This document shows positions 27,331-36,528 of a stretch of 64,000 nt of DNA, one piece after another. Numbering within the stretch: position 1 is the first letter of the stretch; the number at the start of each line of letters is the position of its first letter. The DNA is from an uncultured Pedobacter sp. GTDB lineage: Bacteria > Bacteroidota > Bacteroidia > Sphingobacteriales > Sphingobacteriaceae. The notes under the pieces were generated by a model. The model did no database searches. It had not been told where the DNA came from and was given only the letters and a program-made list of their open reading frames with translations. Location of the stretch: NCBI RefSeq assembly GCF_946480185.1, contig NZ_CAMLIG010000004.1:62001-126000 (forward strand). Reading direction: 5' to 3'. The position numbers were made by a program, and so were the translations under genes.

Positions 27331-28200
27331 ATGAAACCGCTATTTCACAAGGTTCCAACAAGCTTGCAAAGCTCATTTGGCATTAGGCATGATATTGAAC
27401 CTAATTTTGGCAAAACATGGCATTACCATCCAGAAATGGAACTTCATTACGTTATCAAGGGTAACGGTGTTAGATTTATTGGCGACAATATTTCAAACTT
27501 TAGTTCGGGAGAGATTGTTTTTTTAGGTGAAAACTTGCCCCATACATGGCGTTGCAATGAGGAGTATTACCAGGAAGACAGCAATTTACACATAGAAGCA
27601 ATTGTTGTTCAGTTTTTACCAGACTGCCTCGGAAAGGATTTCTTGAGTCTTCCGGAAACTTTTATGCTACCAAAGCTCTTTGAAAAAGCTAAAAAAGGAA
27701 TGATTTTAATCGGCGAGGCTAAAAAAGAAATTGGCAATTTGATGCTAAAATCTTTGAAAGCAGATCATCTGGAGCGGTTAATCATCCTACTGTCTCTTTT
27801 GAAGATTTTGGCAGATACAGAAGAATATAAGGAGATCACCTCTGCACATGCTTTTTATAAATCTACCGAATCTGATACCATTAGGCTCAATAAAATTTGC
27901 AGTTACACACTTTCCAACTATAAAAAGGAAATTACCTTACAAGACATTGCCGCCATTAGCAACCTAAGCGTTACCTCCTTTTGCAGGTATTTTAAATTGA
28001 TGACCAACAAAACTTTTTACGACTTTTTAATTGAAATTAGGATTAGCCATGCCTGCAGGTTACTGGTTGAAGATAAAATGCCTACAGAAGTAATTTGTTT
28101 TGAATGTGGTTTTAATAACGTTTCTAACTTTTATAGGCATTTTAAAAAAGTAACTGAGATGACCCCTTTGGATTACAAAAGACGTTATTTGCTCAATTGA
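27331..28200 (+). CDS. AraC family transcriptional regulator
   Basis: 289 residues. The N-terminal half has a cupin-like ligand domain ('KTWHYHPEMELHYVIKGNGVRFIGDN', 'GEIVFLGENLPHTW'). The C-terminal 100 residues carry the double helix-turn-helix: 'ITLQDIAAISNLSVTSFCRYFKLM' and 'VICFECGFNNVSNFYRHFKKVTEMTPLDYKRRY'. AraC proteins with this layout sense a sugar or its metabolite and activate catabolic operons. Divergent placement next to the isomerase gene, with a conserved operator between them, makes it the prime candidate regulator of the pectin locus. Confidence 0.92.
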   Translation: MKPLFHKVPTSLQSSFGIRHDIEPNFGKTWHYHPEMELHYVIKGNGVRFIGDNISNFSSGEIVFLGENLPHTWRCNEEYYQEDSNLHIEAIVVQFLPDCLGKDFLSLPETFMLPKLFEKAKKGMILIGEAKKEIGNLMLKSLKADHLERLIILLSLLKILADTEEYKEITSAHAFYKSTESDTIRLNKICSYTLSNYKKEITLQDIAAISNLSVTSFCRYFKLMTNKTFYDFLIEIRISHACRLLVEDKMPTEVICFECGFNNVSNFYRHFKKVTEMTPLDYKRRYLLN

Positions 28201-28410
28201 TTTCTAGTTTTATTGCCTATAACTATCTGCTCTGTATAGGTAATTCACCTATTCTCACAAAATTTTATTGATCTGTTTATTTGCCTTTCTTTTGTTTTCG
28301 TTTGGGTGACTAAAATGGTTTTATATAATAAGCTTTGTTGTGTATATATTTTAGGTATCTGCCATTTTAACCAACCGCATCACAAGACCGAACATCGAGA
28401 AAAAAATTAA

Positions 28411-28418
28411 TATCTTTG
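28411..28418 (+). promoter_or_regulatory. -7 promoter element of the restriction endonuclease gene
   Basis: TATCTTTG is an exact TAnnTTTG match, 24 bases before the ATG at 28443. No clear TTTG -33 element is visible at the usual spacing. Confidence 0.45.
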
Positions 28419-28442
28419 CGCAAAATCTAACAAACGGAAATA

Positions 28443-29129
28443 ATGAAATTATCAGGACAGGAACTTTATAATAAATTGGTAAACGAGTACAAGATTATTG
28501 GAGAAAAGGGAATTATCAATTTTACATTAAAAGACCTGACTATTTCAATTGAAACTAAAGATACCGTTGGGAACTTACTTCAAGAATGGTTAAAAACTTG
28601 GATGATGACTGAAAAGATTGAATTTGAAGAAAATACAAATTCACAGGTTTTTCCAGATTTTTACCTTGACAAACATAATCAAAAAACAGATTTGCTTGAA
28701 GTTAAAACTTTTGATTGGGACAGAGGTCCGGGCTTTGATTTGGCTAACTTCGACTCTTATTGCAATTCGCTTTTTACTTCGGCTTACAGACTAAATTCCG
28801 ATTATCTTATTTTTTCTTACCAAATGAAAGGTAGCGAACTCACAATTAAAAATGTTTGGATAAAAAAGATTTGGGAATTAGCTTGTCCAAGTGGAACTTA
28901 TCCGCTAAAAGTTCAAGAAAAGAAAAGTGTTATCTACAACATTCGACCAGGAATTTGGTATTCTGAACGTTCAAAATTTAAACCATTTAATTCGTTAGAA
29001 GAATTTTTATCGGCATTGAACGAAACACGTTACCAATATCCGCAGACGCGACACACCAACGGACATTGGCTACAAAATGTTTTGAAAAACTACGAAGAAC
29101 ATACAGGTGTTAAACTGCAAGTTCGCTAA
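28443..29129 (+). CDS. type II restriction endonuclease, NgoBV-like
   Basis: 228 residues. The PD-(D/E)XK nuclease core is visible as FPDFYLD (Asp72) followed by DLLEVKTFDWDRGPGFD (Glu86, Lys88). The overall pattern resembles the NgoBV family of endonucleases (GGNNCC-type specificity), an assignment I make by recognition only. It faces the methyltransferase gene and their 3' ends overlap by 20 bases. The pairing with a C5-cytosine methyltransferase is the usual one for this family. It would cleave unmethylated incoming DNA. Confidence 0.72.
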   Translation: MKLSGQELYNKLVNEYKIIGEKGIINFTLKDLTISIETKDTVGNLLQEWLKTWMMTEKIEFEENTNSQVFPDFYLDKHNQKTDLLEVKTFDWDRGPGFDLANFDSYCNSLFTSAYRLNSDYLIFSYQMKGSELTIKNVWIKKIWELACPSGTYPLKVQEKKSVIYNIRPGIWYSERSKFKPFNSLEEFLSALNETRYQYPQTRHTNGHWLQNVLKNYEEHTGVKLQVR

Positions 29130-30438
29130 CGTAAATTTCGGCTAATTTATTAGCTACAAATTCAACCACAGGAACTGCAACCGTATTTCCCAATAAATCG
29201 AAAGCATCATATTCTTTCGTTGGAATTTCGTACCATTCTGGATAGCCAAACAAACGCAAACCTTCACGAATAGTCAATCTTCGTAAACCATTTCCGTCTG
29301 GAACAGCTAAACGAGAAACATCTGTTGCTACCAAAGTTGGAGCAATATCTTTCGGGTCAAGTACTTTGTTGATTTCAAAACTCAATTTTCCAGTTACAAT
29401 ATTGTAGCCTTTTGGCTTGGTTTCGTCATATACACGTGAAGTTGAAATACCATTTTCCGTTTGAAGTTTGACCAATTTCTTAGGATGTTCAAATTTCAAA
29501 TATCCCTTTTTAGTAAGGTCTTCTAATAAGATTTTCAATTCAGCTTTTGGCAAGTCAATAAACGTATTTATTTGCTCTAACGTCAAGGCCATTCCGTCCA
29601 TCCAATCAATACCAATTTCCTCAGCCCATTGCTTTTTACGTCTTTGTTTAAACAATTTATTGAGAATTTCGGCTTGCTGTTTCGACACACTTCCTTTGAT
29701 TTCAATATCCCAACTGTGAATATTATTTTCACCACCACGTTTGTCTTTTATAGATTTCCCGTACAAATCTTCAAACGGAAAATGAGCCAAAAGTTTATCT
29801 ATAAAATCCGATTTCAAAGTTGGCAATCCTTTTTCTAAAACACTTTCCAAAGATTTAAAATGTGGTTCATTTCCGTTCAAATCAATCTTCTCATCTTTTG
29901 TTCCGACTATGAAAATTCTTTTTCGAGACTGAGCCAAACCAAACTCTAAACTGTCAAAAACTTTCCAACTTGTTTTGTACCCTAACTCATTTTCAAGCGT
30001 ATGCAAAATAGTCTTTAAAGTTCGTCCTATTTCATCATTTTTATTTTCCAAATCGTGTTTAACTAAGCCTTCTACATTTTCGAGAATAAATCCGTAGGGT
30101 TTTTTTTCTCTCAGAATTCGTTCAATTTCAAAAAACAATGTTCCTCTTGTATCTAAAAAACCTTGGCGTTTTCCACCAGCACTAAAAGGTTGACAAGGAA
30201 ATCCACCCAAAAGAAAATCAAAATCGGGAATAAATTCATTACGAATTTCAAAAATATCGCCAGCCAAAAAATCGTAACCGAAGTTATGTTTCAAAGTCTT
30301 TACAGCATAAGGTTTTATTTCCGAAGTCATCACACATTCGGTATCCATTCCGGCATCTTTAAAAGCTTTTTCAAAACCTAAACGAATTCCACCAAGACCT
30401 GCAAAAAGGTCAATGAATTTTACAGTATTGTTTTTCAT
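29110..30438 (-). CDS. DNA (cytosine-5-)-methyltransferase
   Basis: 442 residues with the C5-methyltransferase motif set: FIDLFAGLGGIRLGF (SAM binding, residues 8-22), GGFPCQPFSAGGKRQG with catalytic Cys82, FILENVEGL (ENV, residues 120-122), GLAQSRKRIFIVG, and C-terminal 'LTIREGLRLFGYPEWYE' with 'LLGNTVAVPVVEFVA'. A target-recognition region of about 170 residues lies between. It protects the recognition sites of the convergent endonuclease. Its ATG overlaps the stop of the DUF6471 gene, so those two are coupled. Confidence 0.95.
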   Translation of the reverse strand: MKNNTVKFIDLFAGLGGIRLGFEKAFKDAGMDTECVMTSEIKPYAVKTLKHNFGYDFLAGDIFEIRNEFIPDFDFLLGGFPCQPFSAGGKRQGFLDTRGTLFFEIERILREKKPYGFILENVEGLVKHDLENKNDEIGRTLKTILHTLENELGYKTSWKVFDSLEFGLAQSRKRIFIVGTKDEKIDLNGNEPHFKSLESVLEKGLPTLKSDFIDKLLAHFPFEDLYGKSIKDKRGGENNIHSWDIEIKGSVSKQQAEILNKLFKQRRKKQWAEEIGIDWMDGMALTLEQINTFIDLPKAELKILLEDLTKKGYLKFEHPKKLVKLQTENGISTSRVYDETKPKGYNIVTGKLSFEINKVLDPKDIAPTLVATDVSRLAVPDGNGLRRLTIREGLRLFGYPEWYEIPTKEYDAFDLLGNTVAVPVVEFVANKLAEIYVSELAV

Positions 30439-30713
30439 TTTACACTTTTTTTATAAGGTTCATTTGGTTCTGCAACCATCAATAATTGACTTTCGTAATC
30501 TTCAATTTCAATTTTCTGACAACCAATTACAGTAAGACATTGCAACAGAAAAGTAGCGCTAAAGCTACCTCGACTAATCTTGCTGTCGATACTTCCTTTG
30601 GTTTCTTCAACGCCAATTTCATTCAACAACAAAACTAAATCGGTATTTGACACGCCACGTTTGACTAATTCCGACTTTAGTAATCGTTTTGCTTTATCAT
30701 CCCAGTTTGACAT
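30435..30713 (-). CDS. DUF6471 small protein of the restriction-modification module
   Basis: 92 residues starting MSNWDDKAKRLLKSELVKRG. The sequence has a helical, DNA-binding-like pattern ('VSNTDLVLLLNEIGVEETKGSIDSKISRGSFSATFLLQCLTVIGC') that matches DUF6471 proteins as I know them. It overlaps the methyltransferase start by four bases (ATGA). A role as a controller of methyltransferase or endonuclease expression is plausible given small size, position and helix-turn-helix-like spacing, but is not shown. Confidence 0.7.
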   Translation of the reverse strand: MSNWDDKAKRLLKSELVKRGVSNTDLVLLLNEIGVEETKGSIDSKISRGSFSATFLLQCLTVIGCQKIEIEDYESQLLMVAEPNEPYKKSVK

Positions 30714-31051
30714 AATTCAATGGATTTATATTGCAATATTCAACAATAATTATCATATATGCAAATAAAACAGCGAAAATAAAAATAAATCAAATAATAG
30801 GAATTTTGCTTTAATGTTTGGGCGAAGTATGTTGTATGAAACTTTTATCTAAATCTGAGCATCTATTCGCATCAACTTTTGCGTTGTATCGATAGTTTTG
30901 CGTACATAACTTAAATTTTCTTTTAAAGAAGGTAGATCGGCTTTTCTCGTCACGAAATCGCCTTTTAGAACCACACAAAATTAAAGCTCCATCATCAAAA
31001 ACGGCTTCAAAAAGCATTGGAAAAGGAATTTTACTCTCAATAATTGGAAGA
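30714..31051. other. intergenic gap between RM module and aldolase gene
   Basis: 338 bp without an intact gene. The left 130 bp are very AT-rich and probably carry the promoter of the DUF6471-methyltransferase pair. The right part holds a broken reading frame (30849-31045). Confidence 0.6.
30849..31045 (-). pseudogene. possible decayed gene 3' fragment with a frameshift
   Basis: On the minus strand one frame reads LPIIESKIPFPMLFEAVFDD..LILCG, then a shift by one base near 'GGTTCTAAAAGG' (about 30965) opens a second frame reading DFVTRKADLPSLKENLSYV and ending IDAQI-stop at 30849. Each half looks protein-like and neither is long enough alone. It may be the C-terminus of a gene lost when the neighbouring RM module inserted. 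Family unknown. Confidence 0.3.
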
Positions 31052-31972
31052 TTAAATCCCTACAGCTTGTTGCAAATTGCTGTAATCTGTATAAAGGGTT
31101 TCTATTTCTGTTTTTATTTTTGAGGAAAAGTCGCCTACAGCTCTTCGGGTAAATGTAGAAATAGGCAATCCTCTTTTTTGTAAAGAATATTTTGCCACAA
31201 TCGGATATACGTTATGCATTACATCCATGTTGCTGGCCAAAAAATCCTGAACTGCTTTTAGTTCCTCCAGTTTCGAGTTGTTGTTGTAATTATTGCACAG
31301 CCAAACAATTAATTCAGGAAAAAAGTTGCCTTGGATACAGGAAAGTCCGGATGAGCCAGCTTTTAATGACTCCACTGCATGAACAATATAAGCATCGTAC
31401 AAGCCGAATTCCGGGTTTTTAGCGGCGACTAACTTCCCTTTAATCTGATTGATATCCAAACTGGTATCTTTATGATAAATTACTCTTCCGGTAGCCACAA
31501 AATCTCCTAATTGTTCTGGAGAAAGTAAACGTTTATAAGGCACCGGGCATTCGTAAAAGCCCGCCATTACACCCGGAGTTAAGTCTAACAACTCATGTAC
31601 TCTTGTATTAAAAATTTCATCAGGTTCCTCCTGTTTCGCTAATAAACTACTGATTAAAATAACAGCGTGAATCCCTGTTCCGTAAATCCTTTTCACAAAA
31701 TCTGCTTGTTGCTGTATTGTACCTTCAAATGTTCCGGTAGCAACCACAGGCACTTGTCCATTAACCACATCCATTACATGGCTTACCAAGTTCATACGTT
31801 CGTCATCGCTCAGCTCAAACATTTCGCTTGATAAGCAATTGGCAAACAGACCGGTAACGCCTGCTTTAAGGTACATCTCCGTAAGCTCGGTTAAAGCTTT
31901 ATAATCTATCGTTCCGGTATTGGTAAACGGAGTTAACATTACTGGGATGAAACCTTTTTTTGAATCTTTCAT
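31052..31972 (-). CDS. dihydrodipicolinate synthase/N-acetylneuraminate lyase family aldolase
   Basis: 306 residues, cytoplasmic. It has the class I aldolase barrel of the DapA/NanA family: GFIPVMLTPFTNTGTID, 'LFANCLSSEMFELSDDER', VVATGTFEGT, Tyr140 in GFYECPVPY, and Schiff-base Lys168 in RVIYHKDTS. Members cleave or form 2-keto-3-deoxy sugar acids, dihydrodipicolinate or sialic acid. Being 12 bases downstream of a sodium:solute symporter gene, it more likely degrades an imported keto-deoxy acid than serves lysine synthesis. The substrate is not determined. Confidence 0.85.
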   Translation of the reverse strand: MKDSKKGFIPVMLTPFTNTGTIDYKALTELTEMYLKAGVTGLFANCLSSEMFELSDDERMNLVSHVMDVVNGQVPVVATGTFEGTIQQQADFVKRIYGTGIHAVILISSLLAKQEEPDEIFNTRVHELLDLTPGVMAGFYECPVPYKRLLSPEQLGDFVATGRVIYHKDTSLDINQIKGKLVAAKNPEFGLYDAYIVHAVESLKAGSSGLSCIQGNFFPELIVWLCNNYNNNSKLEELKAVQDFLASNMDVMHNVYPIVAKYSLQKRGLPISTFTRRAVGDFSSKIKTEIETLYTDYSNLQQAVGI

Positions 31973-31984
31973 TTTATATATAAT

Positions 31985-33556
31985 TTAACCAATCTTGTTA
32001 TTTGTATTTGAAAAACTTTTAATCTTAGTGATGATGATACCGGTTAAAAAGATACTTAGCGTACCAATTACAATAACCATATTGCTATCAAAAGGATTTT
32101 TTAAGTAGGCGTATTCGCCAGATAACTTTCCGGATAAACTCATCCATAAAATCACCAAAACACCAATTGCAGTGGCCAGCATAGCGGTGTGGTTTTTAGT
32201 TTGCCTGCTGATGATGCCCAACAGGAAAAGACCTAACATGCCACCGGCAAAAATCCCACTGAGCTCCCACCAAATATCCAACACGCTTTTTGTACCAATT
32301 AAAGAAATCCCAACGGCCATTCCGCCGATACCAAAAATGGTAGTTGCTATATAAAGCAACCTGATAAAACCCTTTTCAGATAAATCAGGTTTAAAATATC
32401 TTTTGTAAATATCTATGCTGAAAACCGTTGCAGAGGCATTCATCCCGGAACTTATGGTACTCATGGCAGCCGACATAATTGCAGAAATAATTAGTCCAAC
32501 TAAACCTGTAGGAATTTGTTGCACCATAAAACGGGGCATTACTTTATCGCCATAATCGGCAGGTTTTAAATTTTGGGCAATATTGGAAAGCTCGGCTCCA
32601 TTGGCAAACGGAAACCTTTCTGTGGCCGCCTGTAATTTTACGCCATCCAATAGTTGCGGATGTACTTGGTAATAAGCAAAAAGACAAGCCCCTATTACAA
32701 AGAACAGTAACGAAACCGGAACATACATGGCAACACAAATCCACAATGATTTGGAGGCTTGTTTTTCTGTTTTGGCGGTATGGTATCTTTGAACATAATT
32801 TTGATCGATACCGAAATTATTTAAATTGATAAAGAAGCCGTATAAAAGAATTACCCAAAAGGTTGAAGTGGTAAAAGTTGGAGAAAAAGAACCTAAACTA
32901 AATTTGTGATGTTTCATCCCAATAGCAACGATTTCGCCCACACCGCCGGGGATTTTCATCACTAAAATTAAAAGTACCGTTAAAGCGCCTACGGTTAATA
33001 AAATAGCCTGTACAACTTCTGTCCAGATTACAGCTTCCATTCCGCCTAAAACGGTATAAATAATGATACAGAAACCCACAACAATCATAATGGACTGCAT
33101 ATCGTAGCCGGTTAGTGCCTGCAAGCTTAATGCAATACCAAAAAATATGGATCCCATCCGGGCCAGTTGCGTTAATATAAAACAACAAACGGCGTAGGTG
33201 CGGGCCCATAATCCAAAACGATGCTCTAAATGGGTATAAGCTGATATTTCTTTACTTTTTCTGTAAAAAGGCACAAATAGTTTAGCGGCTATAATCGCCG
33301 CAAAGGGCATAGAAATACTAAATACGAAAGCATTCCAATCGCTTCCAAAGGCTTTACCCGGAACGCCCAAAAAGGTGTTGCTACTTAAAAAAGTAGCGTA
33401 TAAGGACAGGCCAATTGCCCAGCCGGGGATTGCGCCCGATCCTTTTGTAAATTGATCTGAACCTTTAGTTTTTAAAGAGAAATAAATTCCCACCCCTACC
33501 ATTGCAAGCAGATAAAGTACAATGATAGAAATATCCAATAATGGTAAATTCTTCAT
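31985..33556 (-). CDS. sodium:solute symporter (SSS family)
   Basis: 523 residues with about 13-14 hydrophobic segments. Family features include 'FTKGSGAIPGWAIGLSLYATFLSSNTFLGVPGKAFGSDW', 'AVIWTEVVQAILLTVGA', 'GIDQNYVQRYHTAKTEKQASKSLW' and 'GLIISAIMSAAMSTISSGMNASATVFSIDIYKRY'. It couples Na+ entry to uptake of a sugar or acid across the inner membrane. First gene of a two-gene unit with the aldolase, suggesting import of the aldolase substrate or its precursor. Confidence 0.9.
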   Translation of the reverse strand: MKNLPLLDISIIVLYLLAMVGVGIYFSLKTKGSDQFTKGSGAIPGWAIGLSLYATFLSSNTFLGVPGKAFGSDWNAFVFSISMPFAAIIAAKLFVPFYRKSKEISAYTHLEHRFGLWARTYAVCCFILTQLARMGSIFFGIALSLQALTGYDMQSIMIVVGFCIIIYTVLGGMEAVIWTEVVQAILLTVGALTVLLILVMKIPGGVGEIVAIGMKHHKFSLGSFSPTFTTSTFWVILLYGFFINLNNFGIDQNYVQRYHTAKTEKQASKSLWICVAMYVPVSLLFFVIGACLFAYYQVHPQLLDGVKLQAATERFPFANGAELSNIAQNLKPADYGDKVMPRFMVQQIPTGLVGLIISAIMSAAMSTISSGMNASATVFSIDIYKRYFKPDLSEKGFIRLLYIATTIFGIGGMAVGISLIGTKSVLDIWWELSGIFAGGMLGLFLLGIISRQTKNHTAMLATAIGVLVILWMSLSGKLSGEYAYLKNPFDSNMVIVIGTLSIFLTGIIITKIKSFSNTNNKIG

Positions 33557-33762
33557 GATTGTAAGATGGATAATTTATTTTAGGTTTTTTATGAGCGAAT
33601 ACAAAATTCACTGCAGTACAAATCTATTTGGGTTGAGGAATTAATTTATATAAGATTTTTGCTAGCTTATGTAGGATATTATCAAGCTAAATGATTAAAA
33701 AGATTATTCTTTGATTGATTTTTTGGACTGTAAATTTGTTGAGCAAGCCTGTAAATAATTTT

Positions 33763-34071
33763 ATGGAAAACCCCGATAAAAATAAAGAAGCCCTGATTTT
33801 AATTCATCAAACTTTAGATTTAGGAGAAGGGTTTGATAAAAAAAGCGAGGAAGAATTAGCTGGCGTTTTAGCAAAATACCTGGATGAGCTGATTGTCGAA
33901 GATTTTAATAAGCTGATTGCTATTTTATACCGTATAGATGTTTCTGAACAGAAAGCGATTATGGCGTTGGCAAACAATACCAAAAAAGAAAACGCCGGAA
34001 AAATCATTGCGCAGCTCATCATCGATAGACAAAAAGAAAAATTATATTACCGAAATTTATACCGTAAATAA
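33763..34071 (+). CDS. hypothetical helical protein
   Basis: The ATG at 33763 gives 102 residues (MENPDKNKEALILIHQTLDL). The frame extends 16 codons upstream only to a TTG, so the ATG is preferred. The protein is charged and helical with no membrane segment or cysteine. I do not recognise a family. It precedes the Crp/Fnr gene by 26 bases and may be co-transcribed with it. Confidence 0.6.
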   Translation: MENPDKNKEALILIHQTLDLGEGFDKKSEEELAGVLAKYLDELIVEDFNKLIAILYRIDVSEQKAIMALANNTKKENAGKIIAQLIIDRQKEKLYYRNLYRK

Positions 34072-34097
34072 ACCTCCCACGGTAAACCCATCAAAAA

Positions 34098-34670
34098 ATG
34101 ATCAACTTTATTAAGCATATCAATAAATTCGCCAGCGTTACAGATGATGAGGTGAAAAAGCTTGAAGCGTCCATAAAAACAATTGAAATCAAGAAAAAAG
34201 ATTTTTTGCTTAAAGAAGGAGAAATTTGCAGATCAAACTATTTTGTGGAAAAAGGTTGCCTGCGGCTTTATTTTATCAATGAAAAAGGAAGCGAACAGAT
34301 TATTCAGTTTGCTTTAGAAAATTGGTGGCTGTCTGATTATATAAGCTTTAATAACAGTTCGCCGGCTCAGTTTTACATCCAAGCAATTGAAGACAGCACC
34401 ATCATCGCGATAGCTAAAAATAAACAGGATAAAATCTTGGATGAAATCCCGAGTATGGAAAAATATTTCAGAAAAGTGCTACAAATCACCATCGCCGCCA
34501 GCCAAAACCGTCTGAAATTTTTATACGGTTATTCAAAAGAAGAGGGCTACCTACATTTTACCAACAGTTTTCCTCAATTTATACAACGCATACCGCAATA
34601 TATGTTGGCTTCTTACCTCGGTTTTACGCCCGAATATTTGAGCGAGCTCAGAAAAAAACTAAGCCAGTAA
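34098..34670 (+). CDS. Crp/Fnr family transcriptional regulator
   Basis: 190 residues. Residues 1-110 form a cyclic-nucleotide-binding-like jelly roll ('KKDFLLKEGEICRSNYFVEKGCLRLYFINEKGSEQIIQFALENWWLSDY'), and the C-terminus has a short winged helix ('RIPQYMLASYLGFTPEYLSELRKKL'). This compact form is common in Bacteroidota and usually lacks a known ligand. It lies 70 bp before an AhpD-like gene, which it may regulate. Confidence 0.9.
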   Translation: MINFIKHINKFASVTDDEVKKLEASIKTIEIKKKDFLLKEGEICRSNYFVEKGCLRLYFINEKGSEQIIQFALENWWLSDYISFNNSSPAQFYIQAIEDSTIIAIAKNKQDKILDEIPSMEKYFRKVLQITIAASQNRLKFLYGYSKEEGYLHFTNSFPQFIQRIPQYMLASYLGFTPEYLSELRKKLSQ

Positions 34671-34740
34671 ATTTCTTAAACCAGCTTAAGTTTTTGGGCT
34701 TTGCAAAGCTTTAAATTTGTTTCATCAAATCATAAAAACA

Positions 34741-35181
34741 ATGGAAGCAAGAATGAATATGGCTGAACTTCAGCCCAATGCGTACACAGCATTAATTGGC
34801 TTAGAAAAAGCATTACACAATGTCGCTTTATCTCCAATAGAAAAGGAGCTGATTAAAATTAGAGCATCGCAAATTAACGGTTGTGCTTTTTGTTTAAACA
34901 TGCACACCAGAGACGCAAGAAAAATTGGAGAAACAGAAAAAAGAATTTATTTGCTAAACGCTTGGAAAGAAACTTCGCTTTTTAGCGAAAGAGAACGTAC
35001 AATTTTAGCTTTTACCGAGGAGGTTACGCTAATTAGTCAAGGTGGATTGTCTGATCAAACTTATGATGCGGGTTTAAAAATATTTTCTGTTCCAGAAATC
35101 TCACAAATTATCATGTGCATTGTTGCTATAAATGCTTGGAATAGGATTGCCATTGCTACGCATTTACAGCCTGAGGATTAG
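34741..35181 (+). CDS. carboxymuconolactone decarboxylase / AhpD-like protein
   Basis: 146 residues from the ATG at 34741; an upstream TTG at 34717 is less likely. The CMD/AhpD core is clear: 'LSPIEKELIKIRASQINGCAFCLNMHTRDARKIGETEKRIYLLNAW' with Cys48-x-x-Cys51 and His55. AhpD-like proteins have thiol-dependent peroxidase or disulfide-reducing activity. It is downstream of a Crp/Fnr gene, a frequent arrangement in this phylum. Confidence 0.85.
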   Translation: MEARMNMAELQPNAYTALIGLEKALHNVALSPIEKELIKIRASQINGCAFCLNMHTRDARKIGETEKRIYLLNAWKETSLFSERERTILAFTEEVTLISQGGLSDQTYDAGLKIFSVPEISQIIMCIVAINAWNRIAIATHLQPED

Positions 35182-35211
35182 GAATAAAAAAAAACGGCAT
35201 CTCGAACGACA

Positions 35212-35288
35212 CTGAGAAATCTCATAAACAGGTTCTGTTTAAATGGCAAACTTGCGAGTGAGATGTCTCCTGTTCGTCGACATGACGC
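35212..35288. repeat. dispersed hairpin repeat (TCTCACAAGCAAGG family)
   Basis: Contains 'AAATCTCATAAACAGGTT', 'GAGTGAGATGTCTCC' and 'CGTCGACATGACGCG'. The ATCTCA..TGAGAT arms can pair. It lies between convergent genes (AhpD-like and the YeeE pair), where no other terminator is seen. Confidence 0.65.
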
Positions 35289-35479
35289 GATGGGCGCTCT
35301 TCTCCACAAAGAAAATCTATAAAATTTCACATCGATATATACTTGTTGGATTCTTAGGAAAAGAAAAAGAGTTAGCTAAACCCAATAAATAGGCTGTAAC
35401 GTTTTGTTACGTCCATATTTATTTTTCCTATAATGTTATTTGATTTTTACAACCAGATAGAAAAAAGTCATCGCAAAAC

Positions 35480-35959
35480 CTAATGCGGTAACCTGTCTCT
35501 AAACTTCCCATAAACCCAAGTTCCGGCAACAGCACTTAACAAAGTAATAATCACTGCTAAAAAACCACTGCCAATTTGTGCAAACAATGGTCCGGGACAA
35601 GCGCCTGTAATTGCCCAGCCTAATCCAAAAATTAATCCTCCGTAAATCTGACCTTTTTGAAATGTTTTGGGCTGAATAAGCACCTTTTCTCCGGCTAAGG
35701 TTTTGATGTTGAACTTTTTAATAATGAATACGGAAATCATCCCCACAATTACTGCGGTTCCAATGACGCCGTACATGTGAAATGCAGAAAGCCTAAACAT
35801 TTCCTGAATCCTAAACCATGAAATTATTTCGGCTTTTACAAATACAATCCCGAAGAAAACCCCAAGAATGAGATATTTAATATTTGCCAGCACATTTATT
35901 TTTTCGTGTTGGTTATCGGCAGTTTCATAATCAGCCACGTATTTATCTTTTGTTTCCAT
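35480..35959 (-). CDS. YeeE/YedE-type transporter subunit (smaller half)
   Basis: 159 residues, about four membrane segments. The signature GLGWAITGACPGPLFAQIG near residue 120 holds the conserved Cys of the YeeE/YedE half-transporter family, members of which take up thiosulfate or other sulfur compounds. Its ATG overlaps the stop of the larger subunit (TAATG), so both are made together. Substrate not determined. Confidence 0.85.
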   Translation of the reverse strand: METKDKYVADYETADNQHEKINVLANIKYLILGVFFGIVFVKAEIISWFRIQEMFRLSAFHMYGVIGTAVIVGMISVFIIKKFNIKTLAGEKVLIQPKTFQKGQIYGGLIFGLGWAITGACPGPLFAQIGSGFLAVIITLLSAVAGTWVYGKFRDRLPH

Positions 35960-36528
35960 TATGCAATCAGTTTAAAAATAAAGGGCAACAATACCCACGT
36001 TGAAATAAAACCACCAAGCATAAAACAGATGGTAGCCACTAAAGAAGGCCATTGCAAATTAGATAAGCCCATTATGGAATGCCCGGATGTGCAACCATCG
36101 GCATAGCGTGTTCCAAAACCTACCATAAATCCACCGAAAACCAAGAATATTAAGCCTTTTAGGCTGAAGATTTGGGCAGTTCCAAAAATATCGCTCGGCA
36201 TTAAGCCACTAAAATCTTTCACACCTAAAGCCGTTAATTGTTCTTTGGTTGATTCGGCAATTTGAACGGGTTCTCCGGTAGATAAAAAAGTGGTAGCTAT
36301 ATAACCTCCAACCAAAATTCCTGTTACAAAAAACAAATTCCAGATTTCCTTTTTCCAATTGTAACTAAAAAACGGGATTTTTGCCGGTAAGCAGGCCGCA
36401 CAAATATGCTTCAAAGAAGAAGAAACCCCGAAAGATTTATTTCCGATCAATAAAAGCGCCGGCACAGTTAATCCGATTAAAACTCCGGCGATGTACCAAG
36501 ACCAAGGTTGTTTAATAATTTCTAACAT
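35959..36528 (-). CDS. YeeE/YedE-type transporter subunit (larger half)
   Basis: 189 residues with about five membrane segments. The conserved Cys lies in RYADGCTSGHSIMGLSNLQW, a YeeE/YedE signature; another Cys pair is in HICAACLPAK. Together with the downstream subunit it should form a two-gene sulfur-compound channel in the inner membrane. The gene is divergent from the DUF2064/ArsS-like array, sharing a 254-bp promoter region with it. Confidence 0.85.
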   Translation of the reverse strand: MLEIIKQPWSWYIAGVLIGLTVPALLLIGNKSFGVSSSLKHICAACLPAKIPFFSYNWKKEIWNLFFVTGILVGGYIATTFLSTGEPVQIAESTKEQLTALGVKDFSGLMPSDIFGTAQIFSLKGLIFLVFGGFMVGFGTRYADGCTSGHSIMGLSNLQWPSLVATICFMLGGFISTWVLLPFIFKLIA

